A stretch of DNA of 64,000 nucleotides from Pseudescherichia sp039594205 (GCA_039594205.1 JBCNNW010000002.1:1-64000); one strand, 5' to 3'. Positions 42,518-52,538 are shown, counted from the stretch's first letter. The notes: a model not told the origin generated them from the sequence alone. Numbers and translations: made by a program.

Positions 42518-43072
42518 ATGAAGCCTGAGGGTGTGGACACTCTTCCGGCACCAGGCCGAAGCATACTGTGCATTGCCTTTGGGCTTGGCGCGCTGGTCTG
42601 GGCAGGGAGCGCCAGCGCGCTGACGGTCAGCACTCAGTCATTTCAGGTTGGGGCGACGATTGCGGCAGGGTGCTCGGTAGCCAGTGGGACCGGTGGCCTG
42701 CTCGGAACCCTGGACTTCGGGTCCCGTAGCGGCGTGGCAAGCGGTCAGGTCACCACCAGCTTTGTTCCCAATAGCGCACTCTCGCTCGCCTGTACCCCTG
42801 GCGTGGCGTTAAGCATGAGCATCAACGGCGGTCTGCATTACGGCACCGTGCGCAATATGCAGCGCAGCGGGGGAACGGAGCGAGTGCCCTATCGGCTCTA
42901 CCGCAGCAGTACGTTGGCGGCCAATTCGGAAGTCGGGGTTAACCAGGCCTGGTCGATCACCTACAGCGACAGCAACAATATTGCGTTGACGCTGTTTGGC
43001 GCGGCGCAGCTCACGGGGTTTAGCCCCGCAGGAAATTATACCGATCAGCTGACCGTCACGTTGTCTTGGTAA
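42518..43072 (+). CDS. Archaic pilus minor subunit (SCPU domain)
   Basis: Protein of 184 residues. The start at 42518 lacks a good ribosome site, and a GTG at 42533 is an alternative. Either gives a signal sequence ending in AGSASA. One SCPU domain with CSVASGTGGLLGTLDFGSRSG, a second cysteine in SLACTPGV and the strand YTDQLTVTLSW. It probably links rod and tip, as CsuA or CsuB do. It lies 10 bases after the major subunit gene. Confidence 0.84.
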   Translation: MKPEGVDTLPAPGRSILCIAFGLGALVWAGSASALTVSTQSFQVGATIAAGCSVASGTGGLLGTLDFGSRSGVASGQVTTSFVPNSALSLACTPGVALSMSINGGLHYGTVRNMQRSGGTERVPYRLYRSSTLAANSEVGVNQAWSITYSDSNNIALTLFGAAQLTGFSPAGNYTDQLTVTLSW

Positions 43073-43093
43073 TGTTATACAGGGAGAAGGATC

Positions 43094-43861
43094 ATGAAAA
43101 CCATTATGGGACGTAGCCGGATAGCAGGCGCGCTGCTCGTCGCAGCGCTGGCAGGCATGACGCAGCAGGCGCAGGCCGCCGCCACCATCTTACTTTGGCC
43201 GATCGATCCCTGGCTGGCCGCCGATGCGAACGCAACGGAACTGTGGATCCAGAATCAAGGCAATACGCCAACCACTATGCAGGTGCGGATTATGCGCTGG
43301 ACTCAGGAAGGGGGCCACGAGCGCTACCAGACCCAGCAGGATGTGGTCGCCAGTCCGCCTATTGTCCGCATCGATAAAGGGAGCAAACAGCTGATTCGTC
43401 TCATCAAGCAGACTCAGGTTCCGGCAGGCATAGAGCAAGGCTATCGAATCATTGTGGATGAGATCCCTCAGCCCGCCAGCGGCGACGCGCCGCAGATCGG
43501 CCTGAAAATTCAGATGCGCTACTCAATTCCACTCTTTGTGTATGGCCAGGGCGTGGCGACCACCACCGAGGGGGCAAATCATGCTCTGGTTAACCCGCGC
43601 GATTTAAGCTGGCGGGTGATCCGTGAGGGAGGCAAGCCGGCGCTGGAGGTGCGCAACCGTAGCGATGTACATGTGCGCCTGAGCCAGGTTAGCGTGCAGC
43701 AGGGCAGCCAACGCCGTGAGATGGCGGACGGTCTGCTGGGATACGTGCTGCCGGGTGGCGCACGCAGCTGGCCGCTTCCCTCTGGTCTCTCTAACCCGAC
43801 TACCATGACGGCGACCATTAATGCCAGGGATACTCAATGGCAGTCATCTCCCGCAAACTGA
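43094..43861 (+). CDS. Archaic pilus periplasmic chaperone (CsuC-like)
   Basis: Protein of 255 residues. Signal MKTIMGRSRIAGALLVAALA..., cut after AQA. PapD-type two-domain fold with family marks ELWIQNQGN, SPPIVRIDKGSKQLIRL and YRIIVDEIP. It completes pilin folding in the periplasm by donating a strand. The end overlaps the usher gene by 25 bases, implying coupled translation. Confidence 0.9.
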   Translation: MKTIMGRSRIAGALLVAALAGMTQQAQAAATILLWPIDPWLAADANATELWIQNQGNTPTTMQVRIMRWTQEGGHERYQTQQDVVASPPIVRIDKGSKQLIRLIKQTQVPAGIEQGYRIIVDEIPQPASGDAPQIGLKIQMRYSIPLFVYGQGVATTTEGANHALVNPRDLSWRVIREGGKPALEVRNRSDVHVRLSQVSVQQGSQRREMADGLLGYVLPGGARSWPLPSGLSNPTTMTATINARDTQWQSSPAN

Positions 43862-46221
43862 TCCTGCCGCTGATGATGCTGTTAGGGGGAGTGACGGATG
43901 CGCTGGCAGAGGAGGGGGATGATGCCCTGCCGCCGCCGCCGGATGCGCAGGCCATCAACGCGCAGGCGGTCTTCCACCTCTCGCTGGTGGTTAATCACTA
44001 TGATACCGAGCTGGTGGTACCGGTCACCCAGCGGCAGGGAAACTATATTGTTGCCAGCCGCGATCTGCAGCGGGCCGGGATACCCGCTGAGCATCTGCCG
44101 GCGGGGGAGGTTGACCTCTCGACCCTGGCCGACGTCCGCACCGAATATGACAGCAACCGCCAGCGGCTGCTGCTGTTCGTTCCGCGGGAGTGGGTAGGGG
44201 ATCGCGCGACCTCTTTTGGCGGCGAAACGGCACGTGCTAAACCACACTATGGCCGGGGCGCGCTGGTAAACTACGACTTCTATACCAGCAGTACCGAGCA
44301 CGCAGGCAGCCAGGCCTCTCTGTGGCACGAATTTCGCTACTTCGACAGCAACGCGGTGTTCTCATCTACCGGAACGCTGCGTGAGTATCTCTCCGGCACT
44401 GCAGGACAGTACGAGGGCTATACCCGCTACGATACTACGCTGCTGTTTACCAACGAGGAGAATGCCACCGAGTGGCAGCTGGGAGACGTCATCTCCGACT
44501 CGCTGAGCTGGAGCAGCAGCGTGCGGATGGGAGGCATTCGTTACGGGCGCGACTTCTCTCTGCGCCCCGACCTGGTCACCTGGCCACTGCCCGCCTTTAC
44601 CGGCGAAGCGGCGGTCCCTACGGCGGTGGACGTATTTATCAATGGCTATCGGGCCGGCTCCACGCAGCTCCAGCCTGGTCCCTTTACCCTGACCAATCTG
44701 CCCTATATCAACGGGGCGGGAGATGCGGTCCTGGTCACCACCGACGCGCTGGGACGCCAGGTCAGCACTACGCTGCCGTTCTATGTCTCCAGCGATGTGT
44801 TAAAGCGCGGCATTAGCGATGGCGCAGTCACGTTGGGTAGTCTGCGGCGTAACTACGGCATTGACGATTTCAACTACGGTCCGGCGGCAGGCAGCGGCTC
44901 CCTGCGCTACGGGGTAACGGATTACTTCACCTTTGAAGGCCACGGCGAGGCCGCCGAAGAGCTGGCCCTCGGCGGCGCGGGCGCGGTGGTGAAGCTGGAT
45001 CAGTATGGCGTCGCCAACGCGTCGTGGACAGAGAGCCGGATGCGCGGCAGCAGCGGTAGCCAGCTCAACTGGGGTTACCAGTACAGCACCAGCACCTTTA
45101 GCATCGCCACGCAGCACACCCGTCGCGAACGCGGATTCGGCAACCTGGCCCTCTACGATCAGACCATCGTCTACGACGACGATCGCCAGCCGCTGGCTAC
45201 CCTCAGCCGCAACACCGATCAATATTCGCTGTCCTTTAACATGGGCGACTATGGCAACGTCGGCGCGGCATGGATTGGCGTGCGCAGCTTCGATAACCAG
45301 AAGACCGAGCTGCTAAACCTCTCCTGGAGCAGGAACCTGTGGGGTAGCAGCAGCCTCTACCTGGCGGCCAGCCATGATAAACAGCGGGACGACTGGACTT
45401 TCGCCATGTCGCTGCAGATCCCCATTGGTGAGCGGGATAGCGCGGCAATCAGCGTAGAGAGAACGCCAGAGGCAGGCACCAGCCAGCGCATCAACTATAA
45501 CCATGCTATGCCTACTGACGGCGGCTTCGGCTGGAATATGGCCTTTGCCCGCCAGCCGCAGTCGGATAACTACCAGCAGGCGACGCTCGGCTGGCGCAAC
45601 AACAGCGTCGAATTACAGGGGGGTGGCTACGGTGAGCGCGGGATGATGACATGGTGGGGCGAGGCGCTGGGTTCGCTGGTGCTGATGGACGGCCAGGTTT
45701 TTGCGGCGAATAAGATCAACGATGCCTTCGTGGTGGTCAGCACCGGCGGCAATGCTGACGTGCCGGTCAGCTATGAGAACCAGCCGGTGGGTAAGACTAA
45801 CGACAAGGGCTATCTGCTGGTCAGCGGCGTCTCCGCCTACTATCCCGCCAGCTACAGCATCAATACCCTCAACCTGCCAGCCGACACGCGTCTGAAGGAG
45901 ACTGAAAAGCGGATTGCGCTGCGCCGCCAGAGCGGCTACCTGGTGGAGTTCCCGATGGAGCAAGAGCGGGTGGCCAGCGTCATTCTGCATGACGGAAAGG
46001 GAGACGCGCTGCCGGTGGGCAGCCAGGTCTATCGCGAAGGCCGATCCACTGCGCTGGTGGGCTATGACGGCATCGCCTTTCTGGAAAATCTTAGCGATGT
46101 AAATACGCTGCGGGTGACTACGCCAGATAACCGTACCTGTTACGCCCGACTGACGGTCGGTGCCAATCCCGATCATAAATTACAGACCTACGGGCCGCTT
46201 ACCTGTGAGGAGAGACGCTAA
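43837..46221 (+). CDS. Archaic pilus outer-membrane usher (CsuD-like)
   Basis: Protein of 794 residues. It has a signal peptide, an N-terminal chaperone-binding domain, the middle beta-barrel and plug region (YGRGALVNYDFYTSSTE, VDVFINGYRAGSTQLQPGPFTLTNLP) and the C-terminal domain with CYARLTVG. It forms the pore that threads and polymerises subunits. The size is about 50-80 residues shorter than FimD-type ushers, usual for the archaic group. Confidence 0.93.
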   Translation: MAVISRKLILPLMMLLGGVTDALAEEGDDALPPPPDAQAINAQAVFHLSLVVNHYDTELVVPVTQRQGNYIVASRDLQRAGIPAEHLPAGEVDLSTLADVRTEYDSNRQRLLLFVPREWVGDRATSFGGETARAKPHYGRGALVNYDFYTSSTEHAGSQASLWHEFRYFDSNAVFSSTGTLREYLSGTAGQYEGYTRYDTTLLFTNEENATEWQLGDVISDSLSWSSSVRMGGIRYGRDFSLRPDLVTWPLPAFTGEAAVPTAVDVFINGYRAGSTQLQPGPFTLTNLPYINGAGDAVLVTTDALGRQVSTTLPFYVSSDVLKRGISDGAVTLGSLRRNYGIDDFNYGPAAGSGSLRYGVTDYFTFEGHGEAAEELALGGAGAVVKLDQYGVANASWTESRMRGSSGSQLNWGYQYSTSTFSIATQHTRRERGFGNLALYDQTIVYDDDRQPLATLSRNTDQYSLSFNMGDYGNVGAAWIGVRSFDNQKTELLNLSWSRNLWGSSSLYLAASHDKQRDDWTFAMSLQIPIGERDSAAISVERTPEAGTSQRINYNHAMPTDGGFGWNMAFARQPQSDNYQQATLGWRNNSVELQGGGYGERGMMTWWGEALGSLVLMDGQVFAANKINDAFVVVSTGGNADVPVSYENQPVGKTNDKGYLLVSGVSAYYPASYSINTLNLPADTRLKETEKRIALRRQSGYLVEFPMEQERVASVILHDGKGDALPVGSQVYREGRSTALVGYDGIAFLENLSDVNTLRVTTPDNRTCYARLTVGANPDHKLQTYGPLTCEERR

Positions 46222-47189
46222 TGCGCCGCGCTATTATGCTTGTTATGCTGCTGATGGGATGCAGCCCGCTGGCGTGGTCAGCCTGCACGGTGACGCCGAC
46301 CAACGGCGTCTTTGGCACCGTCACCTCTTTTGCACTTAACAGCACCGAGCAGGAGATCAGCGGCAGCCTGACGGTTCAGTGTGATGCCGTGCTGCTTAAT
46401 CTGTTAACGGGTAACACCATAACTATGCAGCTCACCAGCGCCAGCGCCGCGGTCAGCAACCGGGCGATCATGCGTCGGGTTGATAACCCTGCCAGCACCG
46501 ATACCATTCCCGTGCGGCTGTGCGGGGCCGCAGGGTGCAATAACAACAGCGAGGCGCTGATTGGCGGCAGCTATACCTGGAGTGGAAACGCGCTGCTCGA
46601 TCTGCTGAATACCCGGCGCATTGTCCTGCCACTCTATTTCCGCACGCTCTCCGGGCAGACCGTGGCGGCGGGTCAGTATCAGGTAACCTTTAACCTCAAC
46701 GTCACCTATAACATCTGCTCTGTCGGCCTGCTTGGCGGCTGCGGCTCCTGGCAGACCGGCACCGTCCCCCTTGCCGTCACGGCGACCATCAACATTACCA
46801 ACGACTGTATTACCATCACTGCGCCAAACGTCAACTTTGGCAGCGCACCGCTGGTGAAAAACTTTCCCGCCGTGGCGCAGAGCGTCGCGGTGACCTGCAC
46901 CAAAGGCAGCGTCTATAGCGTGGGGATTAGCAACGGCAGCAACGCCAGCGGCAACGTGCGTAATATGGCCTCCGGCAATAATCGGCTGAGCTACGAGATC
47001 TATAAAGGCAGCACCAGCGAGCGCTGGGGCAGCAGCGGCACTGAACGCTGGGCCAGCAACGCCTCTTCACTGCTGAGCGCGAATGGCCTGGTGCGTACCT
47101 ATAACTATACAGCGCGGGTATTAACTAATCAGACAACGCCCCCGGCCGGAACCTACAGCGATACGGTGGTCGTGGATATCGCCTTTTAA
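46221..47189 (+). CDS. Archaic pilus tip adhesin with two SCPU domains (CsuE-like)
   Basis: Protein of 322 residues. Signal sequence MRRAIMLVMLLMGCSPLAWS, then two SCPU-type domains in tandem: about 20-165 and 175-322, the second with NVNFGSAPLVKNFPAV and the strand YSDTVVVDIAF. Two-domain subunits of this kind cap Csu pili and bind hydrophobic surfaces through tip loops. It overlaps the usher stop by one base (TAATG) and ends the operon. Confidence 0.87.
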   Translation: MRRAIMLVMLLMGCSPLAWSACTVTPTNGVFGTVTSFALNSTEQEISGSLTVQCDAVLLNLLTGNTITMQLTSASAAVSNRAIMRRVDNPASTDTIPVRLCGAAGCNNNSEALIGGSYTWSGNALLDLLNTRRIVLPLYFRTLSGQTVAAGQYQVTFNLNVTYNICSVGLLGGCGSWQTGTVPLAVTATINITNDCITITAPNVNFGSAPLVKNFPAVAQSVAVTCTKGSVYSVGISNGSNASGNVRNMASGNNRLSYEIYKGSTSERWGSSGTERWASNASSLLSANGLVRTYNYTARVLTNQTTPPAGTYSDTVVVDIAF

Positions 47190-47229
47190 TCAGCCAGCCG
47201 CGGAGCGGATTATTTCCCTTTCGCAAATG

Positions 47230-47256
47230 TAAAGTTCCCACCACACATGCCGATAA
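47230..47256 (+). promoter_or_regulatory. Sigma-28 (FliA) class 3 promoter of tar
   Basis: TAAA, 15 bases, GCCGATAA, which is a perfect sigma-28 promoter. It lies 41 bases after the pilus operon and 32 bases before tar. It lets tar-tap-cheRBYZ be expressed with the flagellar regulon despite the pilus insertion. Confidence 0.93.
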
Positions 47257-47287
47257 CACCGTTAATGAGTCATCAATAAGGTGTTGC

Positions 47288-48949
47288 ATGTTGAATCGTA
47301 TCCGCGTTGTCACAATGCTGATGATGGTGCTGGTGGTTTTTGCACTTCTACAGCTGGTATCAGGTGGGCTGCTGTTTTCATCCCTGAAACAGAATCAGCA
47401 GAGCTTTGCTGACGCTAACGATCTTCGCCAGCAGCAGACCGAGCTGACCAAAACCTGGGAGCTGATGCTGCAGACGCGCATCAACCTCAGCCGTTCGTCA
47501 GCCCGAATGATGATGGATCCGGCGAATCAACAGAGCAGTGCCAAAACCGATCTGCTGAAGAGCGCCCATGCCTCACTCGCCGATGCGGCAAAACACTACG
47601 ACACTTACAAAGCGCTGCCGACCGTGCCTGCTATGGCTGGGGTAAGCCAACAGCTTGATGAGAAGTACCAGACCTACAGCGCCGCGCTCACGGAGCTGAT
47701 CCAGTTCCTGGAGAGCGGCAATATGGACGCCTTTTTCGCCCAGCCAACCCAGGGAATGCAGAATGCGATGGGTGACGCGCTGGGGCAATATGCCCAGCTC
47801 AGCAGCCAGCTCTACCTCGACGCCTTTACCCAGAGCACCCACGACTACCGTTTTGCCCAGTGGCAGATGGCGATCCTTGCCCTGGCGCTGGTGATCATCC
47901 TTGCTGCGGTGTGGTACGGCATTCGTCACATCCTGCTTACGCCGCTGGCGAATGTGATACGCCATATTCGTGAAATTGCCAGCGGCGATCTCACCCAGAC
48001 GCTGGTCATTAACGGAAGAAATGAGATTACCGAGCTGGCGGACAGCGTGGAGCATATGCAGCGCTCGCTGATCGATACCGTCACTAACGTGCGCAACGGG
48101 TCGGATGCTATCTACAGCGGCACCAGCGAGATCGCCGCCGGTAACAACGATCTCTCCTCCCGTACCGAGCAGCAGGCCTCCGCGCTGGAGCAGACCGCCG
48201 CCAGCATGGAGCAGCTCACCGCCACCGTGAAGCAGAACGCTGACAACGCACGCCAGGCCTCGCAGCTGGCGCTCAGCGCCTCCGAGACCGCCGGGCGCGG
48301 GGGCAAAGTGGTGGACGGCGTGGTGAAAACCATGCACGACATTGCCACCAGCTCGAAGAAAATTGCCGACATCACTAGCGTGATCGACAGCATCGCTTTC
48401 CAGACCAATATCCTGGCGCTCAACGCCGCCGTAGAGGCTGCCCGGGCGGGCGAGCAGGGACGCGGCTTCGCCGTGGTTGCAGGCGAGGTGCGTAACCTTG
48501 CCAGCCGCAGCGCCAACGCGGCAAAAGAGATCAAAGCCTTAATTGAAGATTCCGTCTCGCGCGTGGATACCGGCTCGGTGCTGGTTGAGAGCGCCGGGGA
48601 GACCATGAACGATATTGTCAACGCGGTGACCCGGGTGACCGACATTATGGGCGAGATTGCCTCCGCATCTGATGAGCAGAGCAAGGGCATCGACCAGGTC
48701 GCGCTGGCGGTATCGGAGATGGACAGAGTGACACAGCAGAACGCGTCGCTGGTAGAAGAGTCTGCGGCCGCGGCCGCAGCATTAGAAGAACAGGCCAGTC
48801 GACTCACGCAGGCGGTCTCTGCTTTCCGCCTTGCTGCCGTCCCTGAAAATCCGGCGCCGCGCCGCTCGCCAGGCGTAGAGTTTGCCTCTGCCCCGGTAAG
48901 CAAACGTCAGCTCAGTACCGGACAGGATGATAACTGGGAAACTTTTTGA
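47288..48949 (+). CDS. tar: Aspartate/maltose chemoreceptor Tar
   Basis: Protein of 553 residues, the E. coli Tar length. The ligand domain keeps the aspartate-binding arginines (MLQTRINLSRSSARM, Arg64, Arg69, Arg73). It has two membrane spans, HAMP, and the signalling hairpin VIDSIAFQTNILALNAAVEAARAGEQGRGFAVVAGEVRNL in part, with methylation-helix glutamines. It ends in NWETF, the tether for CheR and CheB. Senses aspartate and controls CheA. Confidence 0.96.
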   Translation: MLNRIRVVTMLMMVLVVFALLQLVSGGLLFSSLKQNQQSFADANDLRQQQTELTKTWELMLQTRINLSRSSARMMMDPANQQSSAKTDLLKSAHASLADAAKHYDTYKALPTVPAMAGVSQQLDEKYQTYSAALTELIQFLESGNMDAFFAQPTQGMQNAMGDALGQYAQLSSQLYLDAFTQSTHDYRFAQWQMAILALALVIILAAVWYGIRHILLTPLANVIRHIREIASGDLTQTLVINGRNEITELADSVEHMQRSLIDTVTNVRNGSDAIYSGTSEIAAGNNDLSSRTEQQASALEQTAASMEQLTATVKQNADNARQASQLALSASETAGRGGKVVDGVVKTMHDIATSSKKIADITSVIDSIAFQTNILALNAAVEAARAGEQGRGFAVVAGEVRNLASRSANAAKEIKALIEDSVSRVDTGSVLVESAGETMNDIVNAVTRVTDIMGEIASASDEQSKGIDQVALAVSEMDRVTQQNASLVEESAAAAAALEEQASRLTQAVSAFRLAAVPENPAPRRSPGVEFASAPVSKRQLSTGQDDNWETF

Positions 48950-48991
48950 TCGTATTGATATTGCGGCGTTAGCCGCCTGATGGGAGCGTAG

Positions 48992-50590
48992 ATGTTTAAT
49001 CGTATTCGTATCTCGACCACACTGTTTATCTTACTGATTGTTTGCGGCCTGTTGCTGGTGGGAAGCAACGGTCTCTCCTTCTGGGCTTTTCGCGACGGTT
49101 TCCAGCATCTGGAGCAGGTCGAAAAGAGCAACCATCAGCGCAACACGCTGGCCCAGATGCGCGCCGTTTTATTGCAGACCAGCACCTCGCTGAACAAGGC
49201 CGGTACCCTGACCGCCCTAAGCTATCCGCCGGATGATATTAAAGGGCTGATGAGTTCCGCGCGCAGCAACCTGCAGCTCGCCACCGCCCAGCTCAAAGAG
49301 TTCGAGTCGATCGAAGCTATCTCGCCGGAAGGGGAGAAGCTCAAAGAGCAGGCGAAGACCACCTACGGCACCTGGATGAGTGATTTAGAGCATCAGGCGA
49401 CCTGGCTTGAGAATAACCAGCTCTCAGATTTTATGACCGCGCCGGTACAGCAGTCCCAGGATGCGTTTGAGGCGACCTTTACCGCCTGGCAGCACTATAT
49501 CGATCGCTTTGTTGAGACCGCAACGGCAGGTAGCCGCACGAACTATCACATGTCGGCGGCAACCTTTATTACCGTATTGGTTCTGGCTGCGGCGCTGATC
49601 TCAGCCGGGCTGTTCTGGTCACGCAGAATGATTGTGCAGCCACTGGCGATCATCAGCAGCCACTTTGACAGCATCGCCGGCGGCGATCTGGCGCGGCCAA
49701 TCTCGGTCTATGGCCGAAATGAAATTTCAGCCATTTTTGCCAGCCTGCAAAAAATGCAGACAGCGCTGCGCACGACGGTAGCCAACGTACGCGAAGGTAG
49801 CGTGTCGATGCACACCGGCATCTCTGAAATCGCCGCGGGCAATAACGATCTCTCAGCGCGTACCGAGCAGCAGGCAGCGTCGCTTGCCGAAACTGCCGCC
49901 AGCATGGAGCAGCTCACCGCTACGGTAGCCCAGAACGCGGACAACGCCCGTCAGGCGTCAGTGCTCTCTCACGGCGCAGCGGAAACGGCGAGAAAGGGCG
50001 GGGAGCAAACCTCGCGGGTGTCGGACACTATGCATGAGATTGCCACCAGCTCGCAAAAGATTGGCGACATCATCAGCGTGATCGACGGCATCGCCTTCCA
50101 GACGAATATCCTGGCGCTGAACGCGGCCGTTGAAGCGGCCCGCGCTGGTGAGCAGGGGCGCGGCTTTGCCGTAGTGGCCGGTGAGGTACGTAACCTGGCC
50201 AGCCGCAGCGCCCAGGCGGCCAAAGAGATCAAAGGATTAATCGAAGACTCTGTTGCCCGCGTGCAGCAGGGTTCTGCCCTGGTGGATACGGCAGCGCAGA
50301 CCATGACGGACATCGTCCGCTCTGTCACCCAGGTGAATGACATCATGGGCGAAATTGCCTCTGCCTCCGATGAGCAGCGCCGGGGTATTGAGCAGGTCGC
50401 GCTGGCGGTAAGCCAGATGGATCAGGTCACGCAGCAGAACGCCTCTCTGGTAGAGGAGGCCGCTGCGGCAACCGAACAGTTAGCGCACCAGGCGGATCGT
50501 CTGACATCCCAGGTCGCGGTATTTAAGTTAGATGAGCACGTCGGCCAACCCGAGGTGGCACCGCCCAGGGCTGTGCCGGCACTATCCTGA
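48992..50590 (+). CDS. tap: Dipeptide chemoreceptor Tap
   Basis: Protein of 532 residues, one less than E. coli Tap, with the same opening MFNRIRISTTLF and NGLSFWAFRDGFQ. It has the same two-span receptor layout as Tar and no NWETF tail, which is normal for Tap. It works with the dipeptide-binding protein DppA in E. coli. It lies 43 bases after tar in the same operon. Periplasmic parts differ most from E. coli at residues 100-135. Confidence 0.95.
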   Translation: MFNRIRISTTLFILLIVCGLLLVGSNGLSFWAFRDGFQHLEQVEKSNHQRNTLAQMRAVLLQTSTSLNKAGTLTALSYPPDDIKGLMSSARSNLQLATAQLKEFESIEAISPEGEKLKEQAKTTYGTWMSDLEHQATWLENNQLSDFMTAPVQQSQDAFEATFTAWQHYIDRFVETATAGSRTNYHMSAATFITVLVLAAALISAGLFWSRRMIVQPLAIISSHFDSIAGGDLARPISVYGRNEISAIFASLQKMQTALRTTVANVREGSVSMHTGISEIAAGNNDLSARTEQQAASLAETAASMEQLTATVAQNADNARQASVLSHGAAETARKGGEQTSRVSDTMHEIATSSQKIGDIISVIDGIAFQTNILALNAAVEAARAGEQGRGFAVVAGEVRNLASRSAQAAKEIKGLIEDSVARVQQGSALVDTAAQTMTDIVRSVTQVNDIMGEIASASDEQRRGIEQVALAVSQMDQVTQQNASLVEEAAAATEQLAHQADRLTSQVAVFKLDEHVGQPEVAPPRAVPALS

Positions 50591-50609
50591 ATGTAATTAA
50601 GAAGGCGCT

Positions 50610-51476
50610 ATGACATCATCACTGCCCAACGGGCAAACGTCATTGACTATGCAGTTCCCTCAGCGCCTCGCGCTGTCCGACGCGCATTTCCGTCGGATAT
50701 GTCAACTAATTTACCAGCGTGCGGGGATCGTGCTGGCTGACCACAAGCGGGACATGGTCTATAACCGGCTGGTTCGCCGCCTGCGCACGCTGGGGCTGGA
50801 TGATTTTGGCCGCTATCTGAGCATGCTCGAAGCGAACCAGAACAGCGCCGAGTGGCAGGCGTTTATCAACTCGCTGACCACTAACCTGACCGCCTTTTTC
50901 CGCGAAGCCCACCACTTCCCGGTGCTGGCCGATCACGCCCGCAAGCACAGCGGTGAGTACCGCGTCTGGAGCGCCGCCGCGTCCACCGGCGAAGAGCCTT
51001 ACTCGCTTGCCATCACCCTGGCGGATGCATTGGGCATGGTGCCGGGGCGCTGGAAGGTGATCGCCAGCGATATCGACACCGAGGTGCTGGAGAAAGCCCG
51101 CAGCGGTATCTACCGCCAGGACGAGCTGAAAACCCTCTCTCCGCAGCAGCTGCAACGCTACTTCATGCGCGGTACCGGTCCCCATGCCGGGATGGTGCGG
51201 GTGCGTCAGGAGCTGGCAAACTTCGTCGATTTTCAGCCGCTCAACCTGCTCAATAAGCAGTACCAGGTGCAGGGACCGTTTGATGCCATTTTCTGTCGTA
51301 ACGTGATGATCTATTTTGATAAAACGACGCAGCAGGACATTTTGCGTCGCTTTGCGCCAATGCTTAAGCCCGACGGGCTTCTGTTTGCCGGGCATTCGGA
51401 GAATTTCAGCAACCTTGTGCGCGAGTTTACCCTGCGTGGGCAGACCGTTTATGCGCTGAGTAAGGATAAAGCATGA
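50610..51476 (+). CDS. cheR: Chemoreceptor methyltransferase CheR
   Basis: Protein of 288 residues. N-terminal helical domain that docks on receptor helices, then an S-adenosylmethionine-binding domain with VWSAAASTGEEPYSLAI and FDAIFCRNVMIYFDK. It methylates receptor glutamates in adaptation. The stop overlaps cheB by four bases. Confidence 0.97.
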   Translation: MTSSLPNGQTSLTMQFPQRLALSDAHFRRICQLIYQRAGIVLADHKRDMVYNRLVRRLRTLGLDDFGRYLSMLEANQNSAEWQAFINSLTTNLTAFFREAHHFPVLADHARKHSGEYRVWSAAASTGEEPYSLAITLADALGMVPGRWKVIASDIDTEVLEKARSGIYRQDELKTLSPQQLQRYFMRGTGPHAGMVRVRQELANFVDFQPLNLLNKQYQVQGPFDAIFCRNVMIYFDKTTQQDILRRFAPMLKPDGLLFAGHSENFSNLVREFTLRGQTVYALSKDKA

Positions 51477-52522
51477 GTAAAATCAGGGTACTGTCTGTTG
51501 ATGATTCGGCGCTGATGCGCCAGATCATGACGGAGATTATCAACAGCCACAGTGATATGGAGATGGTTGCCACTGCGCCAGATCCGCTGGTCGCGCGTGA
51601 TTTGATCAAGAAATACAATCCGGATGTCCTGACGCTGGACGTCGAAATGCCGCGGATGGACGGCCTGGACTTTCTTGAGAAGCTTATGCGCCTGCGGCCG
51701 ATGCCGGTGGTGATGGTCTCCTCCCTGACCGGAAAAGGCTCCGAGGTCACTCTGCGCGCACTGGAGCTGGGGGCAATTGACTTTGTCACCAAGCCGCAGT
51801 TAGGGATCCGCGAAGGCATGCTCGCCTATAGCGAAATGATTGCCGAGAAGGTGCGTACCGCATCACGGGCCAGACTGACCGCGCATACGCCGGTCTCTGC
51901 GCCAGCGACCCTGAAAGCCGGGCCGCTGTTAAGTTCAGAAAAACTGCTGGCGATCGGCGCGTCAACTGGCGGAACGGAGGCAATTCGCCATGTACTCCAG
52001 CCATTGCCGCTCTCCAGTCCCGGTATTCTTATTACTCAGCATATGCCGCCGGGCTTTACCCGCTCGTTCGCTGAGCGGCTGAATAAGCTCTGCCAGATCA
52101 GCGTAAAAGAGGCCGAGGATGGCGAGCGCGTGCTGCCGGGCCACGCCTATATTGCCCCGGGTGATAAGCATATGGAGCTGGCGCGCAGCGGCGCAAACTA
52201 TCAGATCAAAATTCACGACGGACCGCCGGTTAACCGGCATCGTCCGGCGGTAGACGTGCTGTTTCATTCGGTTGCGAAATACGCGGGGCGCAACGCCGTG
52301 GGGGTGATCCTCACCGGCATGGGCAACGATGGCGCGGCCGGCATGTTAGCAATGCACCAGGCGGGAGCCTGGACGATTGCGCAAAATGAAGCAAGTTGTG
52401 TGGTGTTCGGCATGCCGCGCGAAGCCATCAATATGGGTGGCGTAAGCGAAGTGGTCGATCTTAGTCAGGTAAGCCAGCAGATGCTGGCAAAAATCAGTGC
52501 CGGACAGGCAATACGTATTTAA
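51473..52522 (+). CDS. cheB: Chemoreceptor methylesterase CheB
   Basis: Protein of 349 residues. Receiver domain with Asp56 in LTLDVEMPRMDG, linker, and a C-terminal esterase with Ser164 in IGASTGGTEAI and the later GMGNDGAAGM. CheA phosphorylates it, and it then removes methyl groups from receptors or deamidates them. Coupled to cheR and closely followed by cheY. Confidence 0.97.
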   Translation: MSKIRVLSVDDSALMRQIMTEIINSHSDMEMVATAPDPLVARDLIKKYNPDVLTLDVEMPRMDGLDFLEKLMRLRPMPVVMVSSLTGKGSEVTLRALELGAIDFVTKPQLGIREGMLAYSEMIAEKVRTASRARLTAHTPVSAPATLKAGPLLSSEKLLAIGASTGGTEAIRHVLQPLPLSSPGILITQHMPPGFTRSFAERLNKLCQISVKEAEDGERVLPGHAYIAPGDKHMELARSGANYQIKIHDGPPVNRHRPAVDVLFHSVAKYAGRNAVGVILTGMGNDGAAGMLAMHQAGAWTIAQNEASCVVFGMPREAINMGGVSEVVDLSQVSQQMLAKISAGQAIRI

Positions 52523-52538
52523 CGAGGAGTGTAGTTTT

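Noticed and set aside
50500..50590. Tap as a truncated receptor because it lacks the NWETF tail
   Set aside because: E. coli Tap also lacks this tail and the length here is the same within one residue.
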